Assembly: GCF_028765345.1 (NCBI RefSeq)
Contig: NZ_JARAJZ010000016.1
Coordinates: forward strand, 1 to 64,000
Direction: 5' to 3'
Origin: Sporolactobacillus sp. CQH2019
Lineage (GTDB): Bacteria > Bacillota > Bacilli > Bacillales > Sporolactobacillaceae
Length of the DNA: 64,000 nucleotides
Part shown: positions 44,341 to 51,920 of the stretch, piece after piece
Layout: every line of letters starts with the position of its first letter
Position numbering within the stretch: position 1 is the first letter of the stretch
The notes under the pieces: generated by a model
The model's input: only the letters and a program-made list of their open reading frames with translations
What the model was told of the DNA's origin: nothing
The model's database searches: none
Made by a program: the position numbers and the translations under genes

Positions 44341-44582
44341 GGAGTGCCAAAAACGACAAAAATCGTGTTTTTCCAAGATATGGTGTGTCGGAATCACCCA
44401 ACGAGGCACATTTGTTCTTTTCAGGTTTTTAAGGAAAATTATGGAGGGCACCAAAATGAAGGGAAATCGTGCATTTACCAGAATATGGTGTGTCCGAAAC
44501 GTTAAAAATGGCACATTCCTTAGTAAAAACGTAACCACGAGAAATCAAACCGCACTGCGGTTTTAACCATGAAATGGTTACA
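44341..44582. other. oriT: Candidate oriT with imperfect tandem and inverted repeats
   Basis: Two imperfect direct copies 105 bp apart share AATCGTG, TATGGTGTGTC, GAA and GGCACATT (first copy 44361-44413, second 44465-44517). To the right lie the palindrome AAACCGCA-C-TGCGGTTT (44547-44563) and GTAACCA/TGGTTAC arms (44531-44537, 44575-44581). No gene fits. The stretch is directly upstream of a ribbon-helix-helix protein, two further small genes and the MobL relaxase, where pLS20-type oriT lies. The nick site is not identified. Confidence 0.6.
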
Positions 44583-44645
44583 GATTTCCCTTATGCTCTT
44601 ACAAATTTTTTGCACCAGGATTTGCCATAATCGGAGGTGGTTATC

Positions 44646-44897
44646 ATGTCTGGCGTTACAATCCATGGTCTTTCAAAAGAAACACTAGCTGCGCTGAGTA
44701 TGCGGGCCAGCCATAATCATATGTCTCAGCAGGAATATTTGCGTCGCCTAATTGTCTTGAATTTGACCCAGCCGGAAATCACTGACTTGCTGGAAAGGAT
44801 GGAAGAGACAATGAAAATTTGTGCCATGGCCATTCGTGAAAATACGGAAGTTATGGGCGGCCTAGTAAAAGAAGAAAGGGAGGGTTTGTTGAGATGA
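44646..44897 (+). CDS. Ribbon-helix-helix relaxosome auxiliary protein candidate
   Basis: 83 residues from ATG 44646 (GGAGGTGG upstream). N-terminal MSGVTIHGLSKETLAALSM then ASHNHMSQQEYLRRLIVLNL is a ribbon-helix-helix pattern (strand TIHGL, two helices), with a helical C-terminus. pLS20-type elements encode RHH auxiliary proteins that bend oriT for the relaxase. The position next to the candidate oriT supports this role. Confidence 0.68.
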   Translation: MSGVTIHGLSKETLAALSMRASHNHMSQQEYLRRLIVLNLTQPEITDLLERMEETMKICAMAIRENTEVMGGLVKEEREGLLR

Positions 44898-45193
44898 TCG
44901 CTCAGAAAATTAGTTTTAAAGAGTCTGGTGAGAAGGGATGGGGAATTGATTATTTATCGGCTCAGCGTGAACGCTATCTTGCTGAAGGCATGCCCGCGGA
45001 TATGATCGATAGTCAATCAAAATTAATTGAAATAATTTTAGGAGAACATGAGTATTTGCTGAGAGAAAGAGATGAACTCATCGATCAGACAACAGAAATT
45101 CTGAATGGTGCTCAGAGAATTTTAGAAGACATTTCTTCAGATATGAAAGAAGACGTGAATGGGTTAATTGAAAGCAGCGGGGTGAGTCAATGA
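44894..45193 (+). CDS. Small relaxosome-region protein
   Basis: 99 residues, 4 bp overlaps with both neighbours. Charged, helical C-terminus (LLRERDELIDQTTEILNGAQRILEDI). Its opening (ISFKESGEKGWGIDYLSAQRERYLAEG) parallels the opening of the next protein (IRLKEEKESRYGLAYLEAQQERLGG), so the two are related paralogues. Probably a relaxosome auxiliary. Confidence 0.6.
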   Translation: MIAQKISFKESGEKGWGIDYLSAQRERYLAEGMPADMIDSQSKLIEIILGEHEYLLRERDELIDQTTEILNGAQRILEDISSDMKEDVNGLIESSGVSQ

Positions 45194-45654
45194 TCCGAAA
45201 AAACATTCGACTGAAAGAAGAAAAGGAATCCAGGTACGGCCTCGCCTATCTTGAGGCGCAGCAGGAGCGCCTTGGCGGCAAGAGCCTGTCCGACACGATT
45301 GAGAAAGTGCTTGCGGAGCATGACCGCCTGCGCGCCCAGGTTGCATCTCGGGACGAGCTGATTGAAAAAGTCTATGCGCGGTTTAAAACGGATCTGGATG
45401 TACTGCGCATCCGGAGCGGATATGTCGATAAGAATGTCCGAGTTTTATTGGAGCTCTGGAACAGTCAACTGATGAGTCAGAGGCCGAAAAATGGAAAAGA
45501 AACCTTTATTCCAACGACGATGTTTAAGTCGTCGATTTTACAGCAGGCGACGGATACCGTGTCCAACGTCATCACGGAGCAGCAGATCAGGATGAAGGAG
45601 CGTGCGGAGAAAAAGAAGCAGCGTGAGGCCGCCCAGAAAGCGGCTGAATCGTGA
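45190..45654 (+). CDS. Relaxosome-region helical protein, paralogue of previous
   Basis: 154 residues. The N-terminus RLKEEKESRYGLAYLEAQQERLGG resembles that of the upstream 99-residue protein; the rest is helical with a basic C-terminal coiled tail (RMKERAEKKKQREAAQKA). It overlaps the relaxase start by 4 bp. A MobC-like or accessory DNA-binding role is plausible by position. Confidence 0.6.
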   Translation: MIRKNIRLKEEKESRYGLAYLEAQQERLGGKSLSDTIEKVLAEHDRLRAQVASRDELIEKVYARFKTDLDVLRIRSGYVDKNVRVLLELWNSQLMSQRPKNGKETFIPTTMFKSSILQQATDTVSNVITEQQIRMKERAEKKKQREAAQKAAES

Positions 45655-46883
45655 CCCGTCCGGGTATCGTCCTTGTCTCCAAATTTGTCCAGGCCGGGTC
45701 GGCGAAATTTAAAAATTATGTCGACTATGTGGACCGGAGCGAGGCCGTGCGTAATGATCATTTCAAACAGTTTAACGCTCTTTCATACGACGGCTATAAC
45801 AACTACATGGGAAATCCAATAAAATCCGAGGGCATATTTACCGCAGAAAAAGATGCGTTAAATTTTAAAGAAAAGCAGGCGATCAAAAAGCTGTTTGAGA
45901 CGGCGCAGGAAAATGGATCGTGCATGTGGCAGGACGTGATCAGTTTTGACAACGCCTGGCTCGCGGCGAACGGTTTTTATAATCCGCAAACGGGCTGGTT
46001 GAATAAAGGCGCGCTTCAGCGGTCGATACGTTCGGGGATGCGAGCGATGATGCATGCGGAGGGACTTGAAGTTTCCGCGATTTGGACGGCGTCGATCCAT
46101 TACAACACGGGTAATATCCATGTACACGTGGCGATGGTGGAACCGCAGCCGACGCGGGCAAAACAGGTTTTTAAAGATAAAGAAACCGGAGAGATGTATG
46201 AAGCGCGCCGCGGTTCCCGGAAGAAGTCGACGCTCGACAAAATGAAAAGCACGGTGGCCAACGCGCTCCTGAATCGCGACCGGGAGCTTTCACGGATTTC
46301 CGAACTCATTCATCAGCGCCTGGCGCCGTCGAAAGTCGCGCTCAACTTTGCTTATGATCGCGAAAGCCTGCAGCTGTTTAATCAGATTTATGCTCAGCTG
46401 CCGAGCGACATGCGGCTCTGGAAATATAATAACAACGCGATGAACAGTATTCGTCCGCTGATTGATGAGGCCACGAAAAACTATCTGGAACATGAGCATC
46501 CAGAAGAGATGAAGCAGCTGGACGAGGCGCTGAAAAGTGAGATGAATTACCGAAAATCACTGTATGGCGACGGGCCGAAGGAAACGGAACGCTATAAAGA
46601 TTATTACGACAACAAGCAGCATGAATTGTATGGCAAGCTGGGGAATGCTCTGCTCCACGAAATGAAAAACATTCGTAAAGAGGAACGCGCCCGGAAGAAT
46701 GAAGAATGGCAGCAGCGCGTGAAGAACGGCGGCTACGCTTCGGGATCTTCTTATTCTTCCCCCAGGAGTATTTCCCGGCGTGATCTGCGCCGTTTGCGGC
46801 GGGCGCTGGATAACGAACTGCAGAGTAAGAAGAACCGGCGTAAGTATGAAGAAATGCAGTGGGAAATGGAACAGCACCGGTAA
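45651..46883 (+). CDS. mobL: MobL (MobP2-type) relaxase
   Basis: 410 residues, GTG start overlapping the previous stop. The N-terminus GIVLVSKFVQAGSAKFKNYVDYVDRSE carries the likely catalytic Tyr region. The metal-binding motif IHYNTGNIHVHVAM near 148-162 has the HxH pattern of HUH relaxases. The 410-residue length and this layout are those of the pLS20 relaxase and the MobL family. It nicks oriT and pilots the strand into the recipient. Confidence 0.88.
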   Translation: MTRPGIVLVSKFVQAGSAKFKNYVDYVDRSEAVRNDHFKQFNALSYDGYNNYMGNPIKSEGIFTAEKDALNFKEKQAIKKLFETAQENGSCMWQDVISFDNAWLAANGFYNPQTGWLNKGALQRSIRSGMRAMMHAEGLEVSAIWTASIHYNTGNIHVHVAMVEPQPTRAKQVFKDKETGEMYEARRGSRKKSTLDKMKSTVANALLNRDRELSRISELIHQRLAPSKVALNFAYDRESLQLFNQIYAQLPSDMRLWKYNNNAMNSIRPLIDEATKNYLEHEHPEEMKQLDEALKSEMNYRKSLYGDGPKETERYKDYYDNKQHELYGKLGNALLHEMKNIRKEERARKNEEWQQRVKNGGYASGSSYSSPRSISRRDLRRLRRALDNELQSKKNRRKYEEMQWEMEQHR

Positions 46884-46901
46884 AAAAATAAATGATTAAG
46901 C

Positions 46902-46932
46902 AAAGAGACGGGCCTTGCGCCGGTCTCTTTTC
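46902..46932 (+). terminator. Terminator after relaxase
   Basis: AAAGAGACGGGC...GCCGGTCTCTTTT forms a stem with an 8-9 bp outer helix and ends in TTTT. It lies between the relaxase and the TOPRIM protein genes. Confidence 0.65.
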
Positions 46933-46957
46933 GCGTTAAAAAAGGGGAGTGAATGTC

Positions 46958-48358
46958 ATGACGCTGCTGGATAAGGAAACGATTCAACGCGCCCAGAATG
47001 TCGACATCGTCGACTTCTGTGCGCAAAATGGCTATCCGTTAAGCCAAGTTAGCCAGCGTTACTATAAGGGCGTTGAGCACGACAGCCTGGTCATTGACCG
47101 ATCGAAGAATACGTACGAATGGTACTCTACCGGGCAGTATGGCAACGCGATTAATTTTGTACAGACGTTTATGGGGAGGGATTTTCGGCACGCGGTCCAG
47201 GACCTGCTCGCTGACGGCTATGTCGCGGTCAATGTGAAGAAAGCAGCGGCCGAACCGCAACCGTTCCGCTATGCGATCCTTCATGACCAGACGACAGAAG
47301 CGGTCGAACATTATCTGTGCGACGTCCGCGGCATTGATCGGCGAATCGTTCAGACGCTGATCCAGAAAAATATGTTGAAACAGGATGTGCGACAAAATGC
47401 CGTTTTTGTCTGGGGGCTTGCCGGTCAGCGGGTCGGCGCAGAGCTGCAAGGGACACAAGCGTTTGACGATGGCCGTTTTGGCCACCGCACCACTTTTAAA
47501 CAAATTTGCGCGAATTCTGAGCCGAACTATGGCTTTAATCTGTCGATTGGATCGCCGAAACGTCTCTATGTTTTTGAGGCACCAATTGATCTGCTCTCAT
47601 ACTGGTCGCTGCATAAGGAATTAAACGATTGTCGGCTGGTTTCCATGGACGGGCTCAAACCACTGACGGTCGAGAAGATGATCCAAAACACTGGCCAGCT
47701 CTACGGAATGTATCCGACTAATGTGCAGATCGGCGTTGATAATGATCGCGCTGGCCAGGCTTTCTTTGATCGGCTATCCAAAAAAATTATGGCGACACCG
47801 GATGGCGAACGCATTACCTTTCATTCGCTGATTCCCTTTGATAAACACTTGCCGAAGGCGAATCTCCCGGTTTATCAAGAAACAGCCAAGCGGCACGGGA
47901 TTGATTGGCAATGGATTGCCGCGATCCATAAGGTGGAGACTAACCTGTCTCGCACGAACGAGCTGGTCAATGGCTTTAATTATGAGGCCTTCTTTGGCCG
48001 GGATTTACCTAAGAATCATCATCCAGAATCAATCGATTTGGAGAAGGCCTGCGAGCGCTGCGCGCAGCATTTGGAGCGCTATACGTCGGAGGGTCAGACC
48101 AATATCACCGATGCTCTCATTAACACGAAGCTGCCATTTGAGGATAAGCGAGGTTTTGAGAGGAAGGTGAAATCCGTATATAATTGGTATCTCGGCGGCG
48201 ACTTTCAGACTGATGACCATCCGTCCGGACTGCCGGGAAAGGACTGGAATGATGCGCTGTTTCTGCAGAATAATGGAAACGCGCGTGAACAGGATTATCC
48301 CTACAAACGTGAAAGGCCGGTAACGGCACGAAAAACAGTCAGCCGAATGCGGGCCTGA
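46958..48358 (+). CDS. TOPRIM/DUF3991 primase-like protein
   Basis: 466 residues from ATG 46958 (GGGGAGTG upstream). An N-terminal zinc-less CHC2/DUF3991-like part (VDIVDFCAQNGYPLSQV; YYKGVEHDSLVIDRSKNTYEWYS) precedes a TOPRIM domain with FEAPIDLLSY near 205 and QIGVDNDRAGQAFFD near 260. Such proteins accompany MobL/MobP relaxases and may prime or process the transferred strand. It is the last gene of the conjugation operon before a strong terminator. Confidence 0.82.
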   Translation: MTLLDKETIQRAQNVDIVDFCAQNGYPLSQVSQRYYKGVEHDSLVIDRSKNTYEWYSTGQYGNAINFVQTFMGRDFRHAVQDLLADGYVAVNVKKAAAEPQPFRYAILHDQTTEAVEHYLCDVRGIDRRIVQTLIQKNMLKQDVRQNAVFVWGLAGQRVGAELQGTQAFDDGRFGHRTTFKQICANSEPNYGFNLSIGSPKRLYVFEAPIDLLSYWSLHKELNDCRLVSMDGLKPLTVEKMIQNTGQLYGMYPTNVQIGVDNDRAGQAFFDRLSKKIMATPDGERITFHSLIPFDKHLPKANLPVYQETAKRHGIDWQWIAAIHKVETNLSRTNELVNGFNYEAFFGRDLPKNHHPESIDLEKACERCAQHLERYTSEGQTNITDALINTKLPFEDKRGFERKVKSVYNWYLGGDFQTDDHPSGLPGKDWNDALFLQNNGNAREQDYPYKRERPVTARKTVSRMRA

Positions 48359-48445
48359 ATTATGGTCATCAGGGAAGGTCTTCCTATGAACTTTCTAAGC
48401 ACCCTATTCGTCAGCGGAAAGTGGATAAAAACAAGGGTTAGAAGG

Positions 48446-48491
48446 GGAGAGACGAGTGGCCGGATAGCCACTTGTCTCTCTCCTTTTTTTA
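48446..48491 (+). terminator. Strong terminator at end of conjugation operon
   Basis: GGAGAGACGAGTGGC and GCCACTTGTCTCTCTCC pair around a CGGATA loop, followed by TTTTTTT. It ends the rightward series and faces the leftward YolD/UvrX genes. Confidence 0.92.
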
Positions 48492-48520
48492 TTGTATTTC
48501 CATCTGATCTAAATTTTTCT

Positions 48521-48883
48521 TTAATCCAGGTCTCCCGTACCCCCGGTCACGCCGAGGATATCAGCAAAGTTGATCATCCATTTCAGACCAAAAGCATCAT
48601 GGCAGATCAAACGTCTTGTCATCGCGTCCAGTTTGGCAGGGTAAACAACCTTGTCCTTGATAAACCCATTTTTATAATACCGTAGCTGCACCGGTTGCCG
48701 ATCTTTAATTGCTGCCTGTATTCTTTGCTCAATCGCTTCCATTTCCTGTTCATCTAAGGTCGGACGAATGATTTTTCTTTTTTCTACGTCATATTGCTTC
48801 AACGCAGCTACATGTTCAGGGAGCACCATTCTTGATGACTCCCAACGCACATTAGCCCCTTTTGTCAGCTTGTTCGCTTTCAT
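48521..48883 (-). CDS. YolD-like protein
   Basis: 120 residues. Patterns NVRWESSRMVLPEHVAALKQY and VQLRYYKNGFIKDKVVYPAKLDAMTRRLICHD match the YolD-like family, which is nearly always paired with a UvrX/YqjW Y-family polymerase on Bacillus phages and ICEs. Its start overlaps the polymerase stop by 4 bp. Exact activity unknown; partner of the polymerase by inference. Confidence 0.9.
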   Translation of the reverse strand: MKANKLTKGANVRWESSRMVLPEHVAALKQYDVEKRKIIRPTLDEQEMEAIEQRIQAAIKDRQPVQLRYYKNGFIKDKVVYPAKLDAMTRRLICHDAFGLKWMINFADILGVTGGTGDLD

Positions 48884-50112
48884 TTAAAGTGTCCTCCGAT
48901 CTTTCTGGCCCGATTTATCCACTGTCCACCGGGAAGTAAAGATGAACCGTGAAAAAGAGCTGGTTTTCCATATTTTGCATAAATGGCATCAACCGCGGCA
49001 CTGAGTTGTTTTTTTTCTTCAACTTTTCCAAAGAGATCCAGCTGATAAGGAGATACCGATCGAAGATCAGAAAGAGTCACGGAGACGCCGCGCACAGGTT
49101 CACGATCCCAATTTTCGGTCAATAATTTACATGCGGCTTGAAAGATGTCCATTCCGAAATCTGTTGCTGAGGTGAGCTTGATCTGCCTGTAAAAACCTGT
49201 GTGGCGATCATATTCGCCGGTAATGCCAGTGGATACGACGTCACCCTGGTAACCCTTTGTCCGGGCGCGATAAGCGACTTCTTCGCTGAGCTCTAGCAAC
49301 ACAATGCGGATGCTTTTTTCATCTTTATAGTCATATGGCAACGTCATATGATGGCCGATTGCTTTTTGTTCACGAAACGTGCCAGGCGTAACGGGAGAAT
49401 AGTCGATGCCCTGTGCGGTCATCCATAGGAGTGTTCCATTTATGCCCCAGCGTTTCTCTAATAAACTTATCGGATAATTTGCCAGGCCTTTAATCGTTCG
49501 GATTCCCATCAAAAGAAGGTTTTTCTCCATCCGTGTACCCACGCTAAACAGAGACTTAATCGGGAGTGGCCAGAGATATTGTTGTATATTTTCATGAGTC
49601 AGTTCGAAAATTCCTGATTTATTTTTCTTGGCGAAATTATCGCAGGCCATTTTGGCCATCACCTTGTTCGGACCGATGCCAACACGTGCATAGATACCGA
49701 TCTCATGCCAGATTTTCAGCTGGATCTTTCGGGCGATTTCGCGTGGACGACCGAACAAATGCTGACTGCCCGTGACATCCATAAATTGCTCATCGACGGA
49801 ATAAGGTTCGACGAGTTCTGTAAAAGTTTCGAGGATTCCCGTTATTTTTATTGAGATGTCAAGGTAGTGCTGCATGCGTGGAATTCGAATGACAGCCATT
49901 GGGCACTTTTTCCGAGCCTCCCACAATCCTTCTCCCGTTTTGACGCCGTAACTCTTTGCCATTGGGCAGGCTGCTAATACAATGCCGCTGCGCTGCTTGG
50001 GATCACCGGCGACAATAACCGGCCGATCTTTCAGCTCAGGGAGATCAGCTTTTTCGCAAGAGGCATAAAAAGTCTGCATATCCACAAGAAAAATGACTTT
50101 TTGTTTGGTCAT
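48880..50112 (-). CDS. Y-family DNA polymerase, UvrX/YqjW-like
   Basis: 410 residues from the ATG at 50112 (AAGGAG 10 bp upstream; the longer frame starts at 50133). DMQTFYASCE near the start, SYGVKTG, and the Y-family motif YSVDEQFMDVTGS with the catalytic acidic pair near 110 are all present, followed by the helix-hairpin-helix region. This is the ImpB/MucB/UvrX family that bypasses lesions. A LexA-like box lies 44 bp upstream, so it is probably SOS-induced and helps the element during stress transfer. Confidence 0.9.
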   Translation of the reverse strand: MTKQKVIFLVDMQTFYASCEKADLPELKDRPVIVAGDPKQRSGIVLAACPMAKSYGVKTGEGLWEARKKCPMAVIRIPRMQHYLDISIKITGILETFTELVEPYSVDEQFMDVTGSQHLFGRPREIARKIQLKIWHEIGIYARVGIGPNKVMAKMACDNFAKKNKSGIFELTHENIQQYLWPLPIKSLFSVGTRMEKNLLLMGIRTIKGLANYPISLLEKRWGINGTLLWMTAQGIDYSPVTPGTFREQKAIGHHMTLPYDYKDEKSIRIVLLELSEEVAYRARTKGYQGDVVSTGITGEYDRHTGFYRQIKLTSATDFGMDIFQAACKLLTENWDREPVRGVSVTLSDLRSVSPYQLDLFGKVEEKKQLSAAVDAIYAKYGKPALFHGSSLLPGGQWINRARKIGGHFK

Positions 50113-50155
50113 CCATCTTTTGCTCCTTATCACGCATCATTGGCCCTATTATATG

Positions 50156-50169
50156 CGAATGTACGTTCC
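50156..50169 (-). promoter_or_regulatory. LexA/DinR box of the UvrX-like gene
   Basis: CGAATGTACGTTCC matches the Bacillus consensus CGAACRNRYGTTYC at 13 of 14 positions. It lies 44 bp before the polymerase start codon. The core is the same as the box before int at 1642. Confidence 0.7.
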
Positions 50170-50439
50170 TCATTCAATGGAAAAAGAAAACATTTGTTCT
50201 TCAATATAAATTATATACAGACCGAAACGCTTGTTGAGAAGTATTTTGGTGACTTTTTGTACGTCTAAAATTTTTCCACCGAGGCCCTATAGGTAGACTT
50301 GTCCTACCAAAACTTTTGAATTAATTAAAGTCTAATGGGATGAAGCGTAGATAGTTGTAATCATCTTTATATAGGTTAATGTAGGATGGGTTTAAAAATA
50401 TTGTCGAATAATTTTTTTAAATGATAATAGTCACACGTA
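50170..50439. other. AT-rich non-coding stretch at right end of ICE block
   Basis: No gene seen. Contains TTGGTGACTTTT near 50248, resembling the TTGGTGAC motif near the left end at 456. The base composition falls sharply here from the conjugation block to the AT-rich locus that follows, so this is one candidate for the right boundary. No tRNA-Thr end repeat was seen. Confidence 0.35.
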
Positions 50440-50468
50440 TTGAAATATTGTGTTAAATATCTTAGAAT
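50440..50468 (+). promoter_or_regulatory. Sigma-A promoter of precursor peptide gene
   Basis: TTGAAA at 50440-50445, exactly 17 bp, then TAGAAT at 50463-50468, 40 bp before the start codon. It is the only good promoter seen for the peptide gene and possibly for the enzymes after readthrough. Confidence 0.75.
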
Positions 50469-50507
50469 AAAGGTGTTTTCAAAATACATTTTATGGGAGG
50501 TATAAGA

Positions 50508-50669
50508 ATGTCTGCTCAATCAAATACTCTTTCCCTGGATTCTCTGTTAAATGAAGTGGCCAATGAGATTACTGATAAGGAAGTTAACGAAGCAAAAGAA
50601 ATGAATAAAACAATCAGGAGAAACGTCAACATCTTCCGTATGTTTGCCGCTGAACCAGAAAGCAAATAA
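50508..50669 (+). CDS. RiPP precursor-like peptide
   Basis: 53 residues, GGGAGG at ideal spacing before the ATG. The N-terminal 35 residues (SLDSLLNEVANEITDKEVNE) are helical and acidic like a leader; the last 18 (RRNVNIFRMFAAEPESK) are different in composition and could be a core. A Cys-free peptide fits modification by hydroxylation or methylation rather than lanthionine chemistry. It is directly ahead of two HExxH proteins and a methyltransferase, has its own sigma-A promoter and ends before a terminator. It is too short for most gene finders. Precursor status is inferred from context. Confidence 0.7.
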   Translation: MSAQSNTLSLDSLLNEVANEITDKEVNEAKEMNKTIRRNVNIFRMFAAEPESK

Positions 50670-50676
50670 ATATGAG

Positions 50677-50720
50677 AAGTATCATGGTAACTTCAAATTT
50701 ATCATGATACTTTTTTATTT
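50677..50720 (+). terminator. Terminator/attenuator after precursor gene
   Basis: AAGTATCATG (50677-50686) pairs perfectly with CATGATACTT (50703-50712), followed by TTTTATTTTAG. A 16-base loop separates the arms. It would let the precursor be made in excess over the modifying enzymes, as in many RiPP operons. Confidence 0.8.
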
Positions 50721-50769
50721 TAGAACCTCCTTTCTTTATCAATTTTGGAATAAGCTCGGATACTTTGTG

Positions 50770-50910
50770 ATGTCCCCTAATTACAGCTGTATAAACGCGA
50801 CCTCGCGATCAGTAGACTCGGGTCACGACCAAAAGCTGCTTCATCTTGCTTCCGATAAGTTGGGCCAACCGCTACACCCGATTATGCGTCAGGATAAAAA
50901 AGTAAAATGA
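50770..50910 (+). pseudogene. Possible gene fragment in intergenic stretch
   Basis: An open frame of 46 codons (MSPNYSCINATSRSVDSG then QKLLHLASDKLGQPLHPIMR) has clearly higher GC than the flanking DNA and no ribosome site. It looks like a remnant of another gene inserted between the precursor and the first HExxH gene. No family recognised. It ends just before GTAAAATGAC with the ribosome-like AGGAG of an unused reading frame. Confidence 0.3.
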
Positions 50911-51032
50911 CTACAGGAGAAAAAAGCCTAACGATTGGAACCATTCCAATGAACAACTAGATGATATTACGCAGTACCCGTGAACAGAAATTACTATTAA
51001 GTTCAAAACTTATTATACGAGGAGGAACGTTA

Positions 51033-51920
51033 ATGCTAAACTTACTTGGATTGAGACAAAATTTGAAGATAATTCAAGTGTTATCAAAATCATACTGTAC
51101 CGAGCAAGACTTAATTAACTATCAAGGATTAAAGAAGGGGTACAAGAACTTTTTGAGAGAAATTCAACCTGATGTGCCTCACTCAAAAACAAACGAGATT
51201 AATTTTGTAGAGAGTAACGAATTAACTCGATCATTCGTGAGTATATTTGGATCTAAAAGTCTCCTAGATGATGTGGATTATGATCTAGGTAATAGCCAGA
51301 TTGAATCTAATTATAAAAAAAACTTCGCTTTAAAAAAAACTCGTTCAGCAATGATTGAACTGGGAGAAAAATACGAATCCTTTAAATGGTTATTTAATCT
51401 TGCTATGGATTCTGTGTTCTACGCTCCATCCCAAATGGCAAAAGGCGGTACAACAAGTGATGCAGTTGGTGTGTTATGGGTGAATCCATCAGACAATTGG
51501 AATAAAATAGATTACTATGAATTGTTGATTCATGAGTTATGCCATACAATGATTTTCCTATACGAATGGCAATGTGGTATTTTCTCAAATAAAAACAGGT
51601 TAACTGATTCAGAGACATTTGCAATGTCCGCTATTAGAGGGAAAAGAAGACCTCTTGATAAAGCATATCATAGTGCAATAGTTGCCACAGAAATACTAAT
51701 GTTTCGAAAAAATATAATTAGAGATGAGGTACAACATGTACTTCATCCAGAGACACACGAACTTATTTCTATGACTTTAGTCTCGCTGAAATCTGTAAAA
51801 AACATAGGCATTGAAAAAAAGATGTTGAATGAACGAGCGATAGAAATGCTGGATATTTGTTTATCAAAGTTAAAATTAATGGAGGGTGAGATAAGCCATG
51901 TACATTCTCACCAAAAGTGA
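51033..51920 (+). CDS. HExxH-type protein, putative aKG-dependent peptide hydroxylase A
   Basis: 295 residues from ATG 51033, which has GAGGAGG upstream (the longer frame from 50961 lacks a site). HELCH in YYELLIHELCHTMIFLYEW near 170 and the following KRRPLDKAYHSAIVATEILMFRKN near 208-230 (a second His/Glu region) match the HExxH proteins annotated as aKG-HExxH-type peptide beta-hydroxylases. They are iron/alpha-ketoglutarate enzymes that hydroxylate RiPP precursors. It overlaps the next gene by 23 bp. Iron ligands beyond HExxH are inferred. Confidence 0.75.
   Translation: MLNLLGLRQNLKIIQVLSKSYCTEQDLINYQGLKKGYKNFLREIQPDVPHSKTNEINFVESNELTRSFVSIFGSKSLLDDVDYDLGNSQIESNYKKNFALKKTRSAMIELGEKYESFKWLFNLAMDSVFYAPSQMAKGGTTSDAVGVLWVNPSDNWNKIDYYELLIHELCHTMIFLYEWQCGIFSNKNRLTDSETFAMSAIRGKRRPLDKAYHSAIVATEILMFRKNIIRDEVQHVLHPETHELISMTLVSLKSVKNIGIEKKMLNERAIEMLDICLSKLKLMEGEISHVHSHQK

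Noticed and set aside
44339-44566. Rightward 75-codon frame over the candidate oriT
   Set aside because: The repeats explain the sequence better; no ribosome site and no conserved pattern.
48362-48685. Rightward 107-codon frame
   Set aside because: Runs through the strong terminator at 48446 and is antisense to YolD; a shadow frame.
50156-50169. Treating this as a generic palindrome only
   Set aside because: 13 of 14 matches to the LexA consensus upstream of a UvrX-type gene is better explained as an SOS box.
50961-51032. Longer start of the first HExxH protein
   Set aside because: No ribosome site; GAGGAGG marks ATG 51033 instead.
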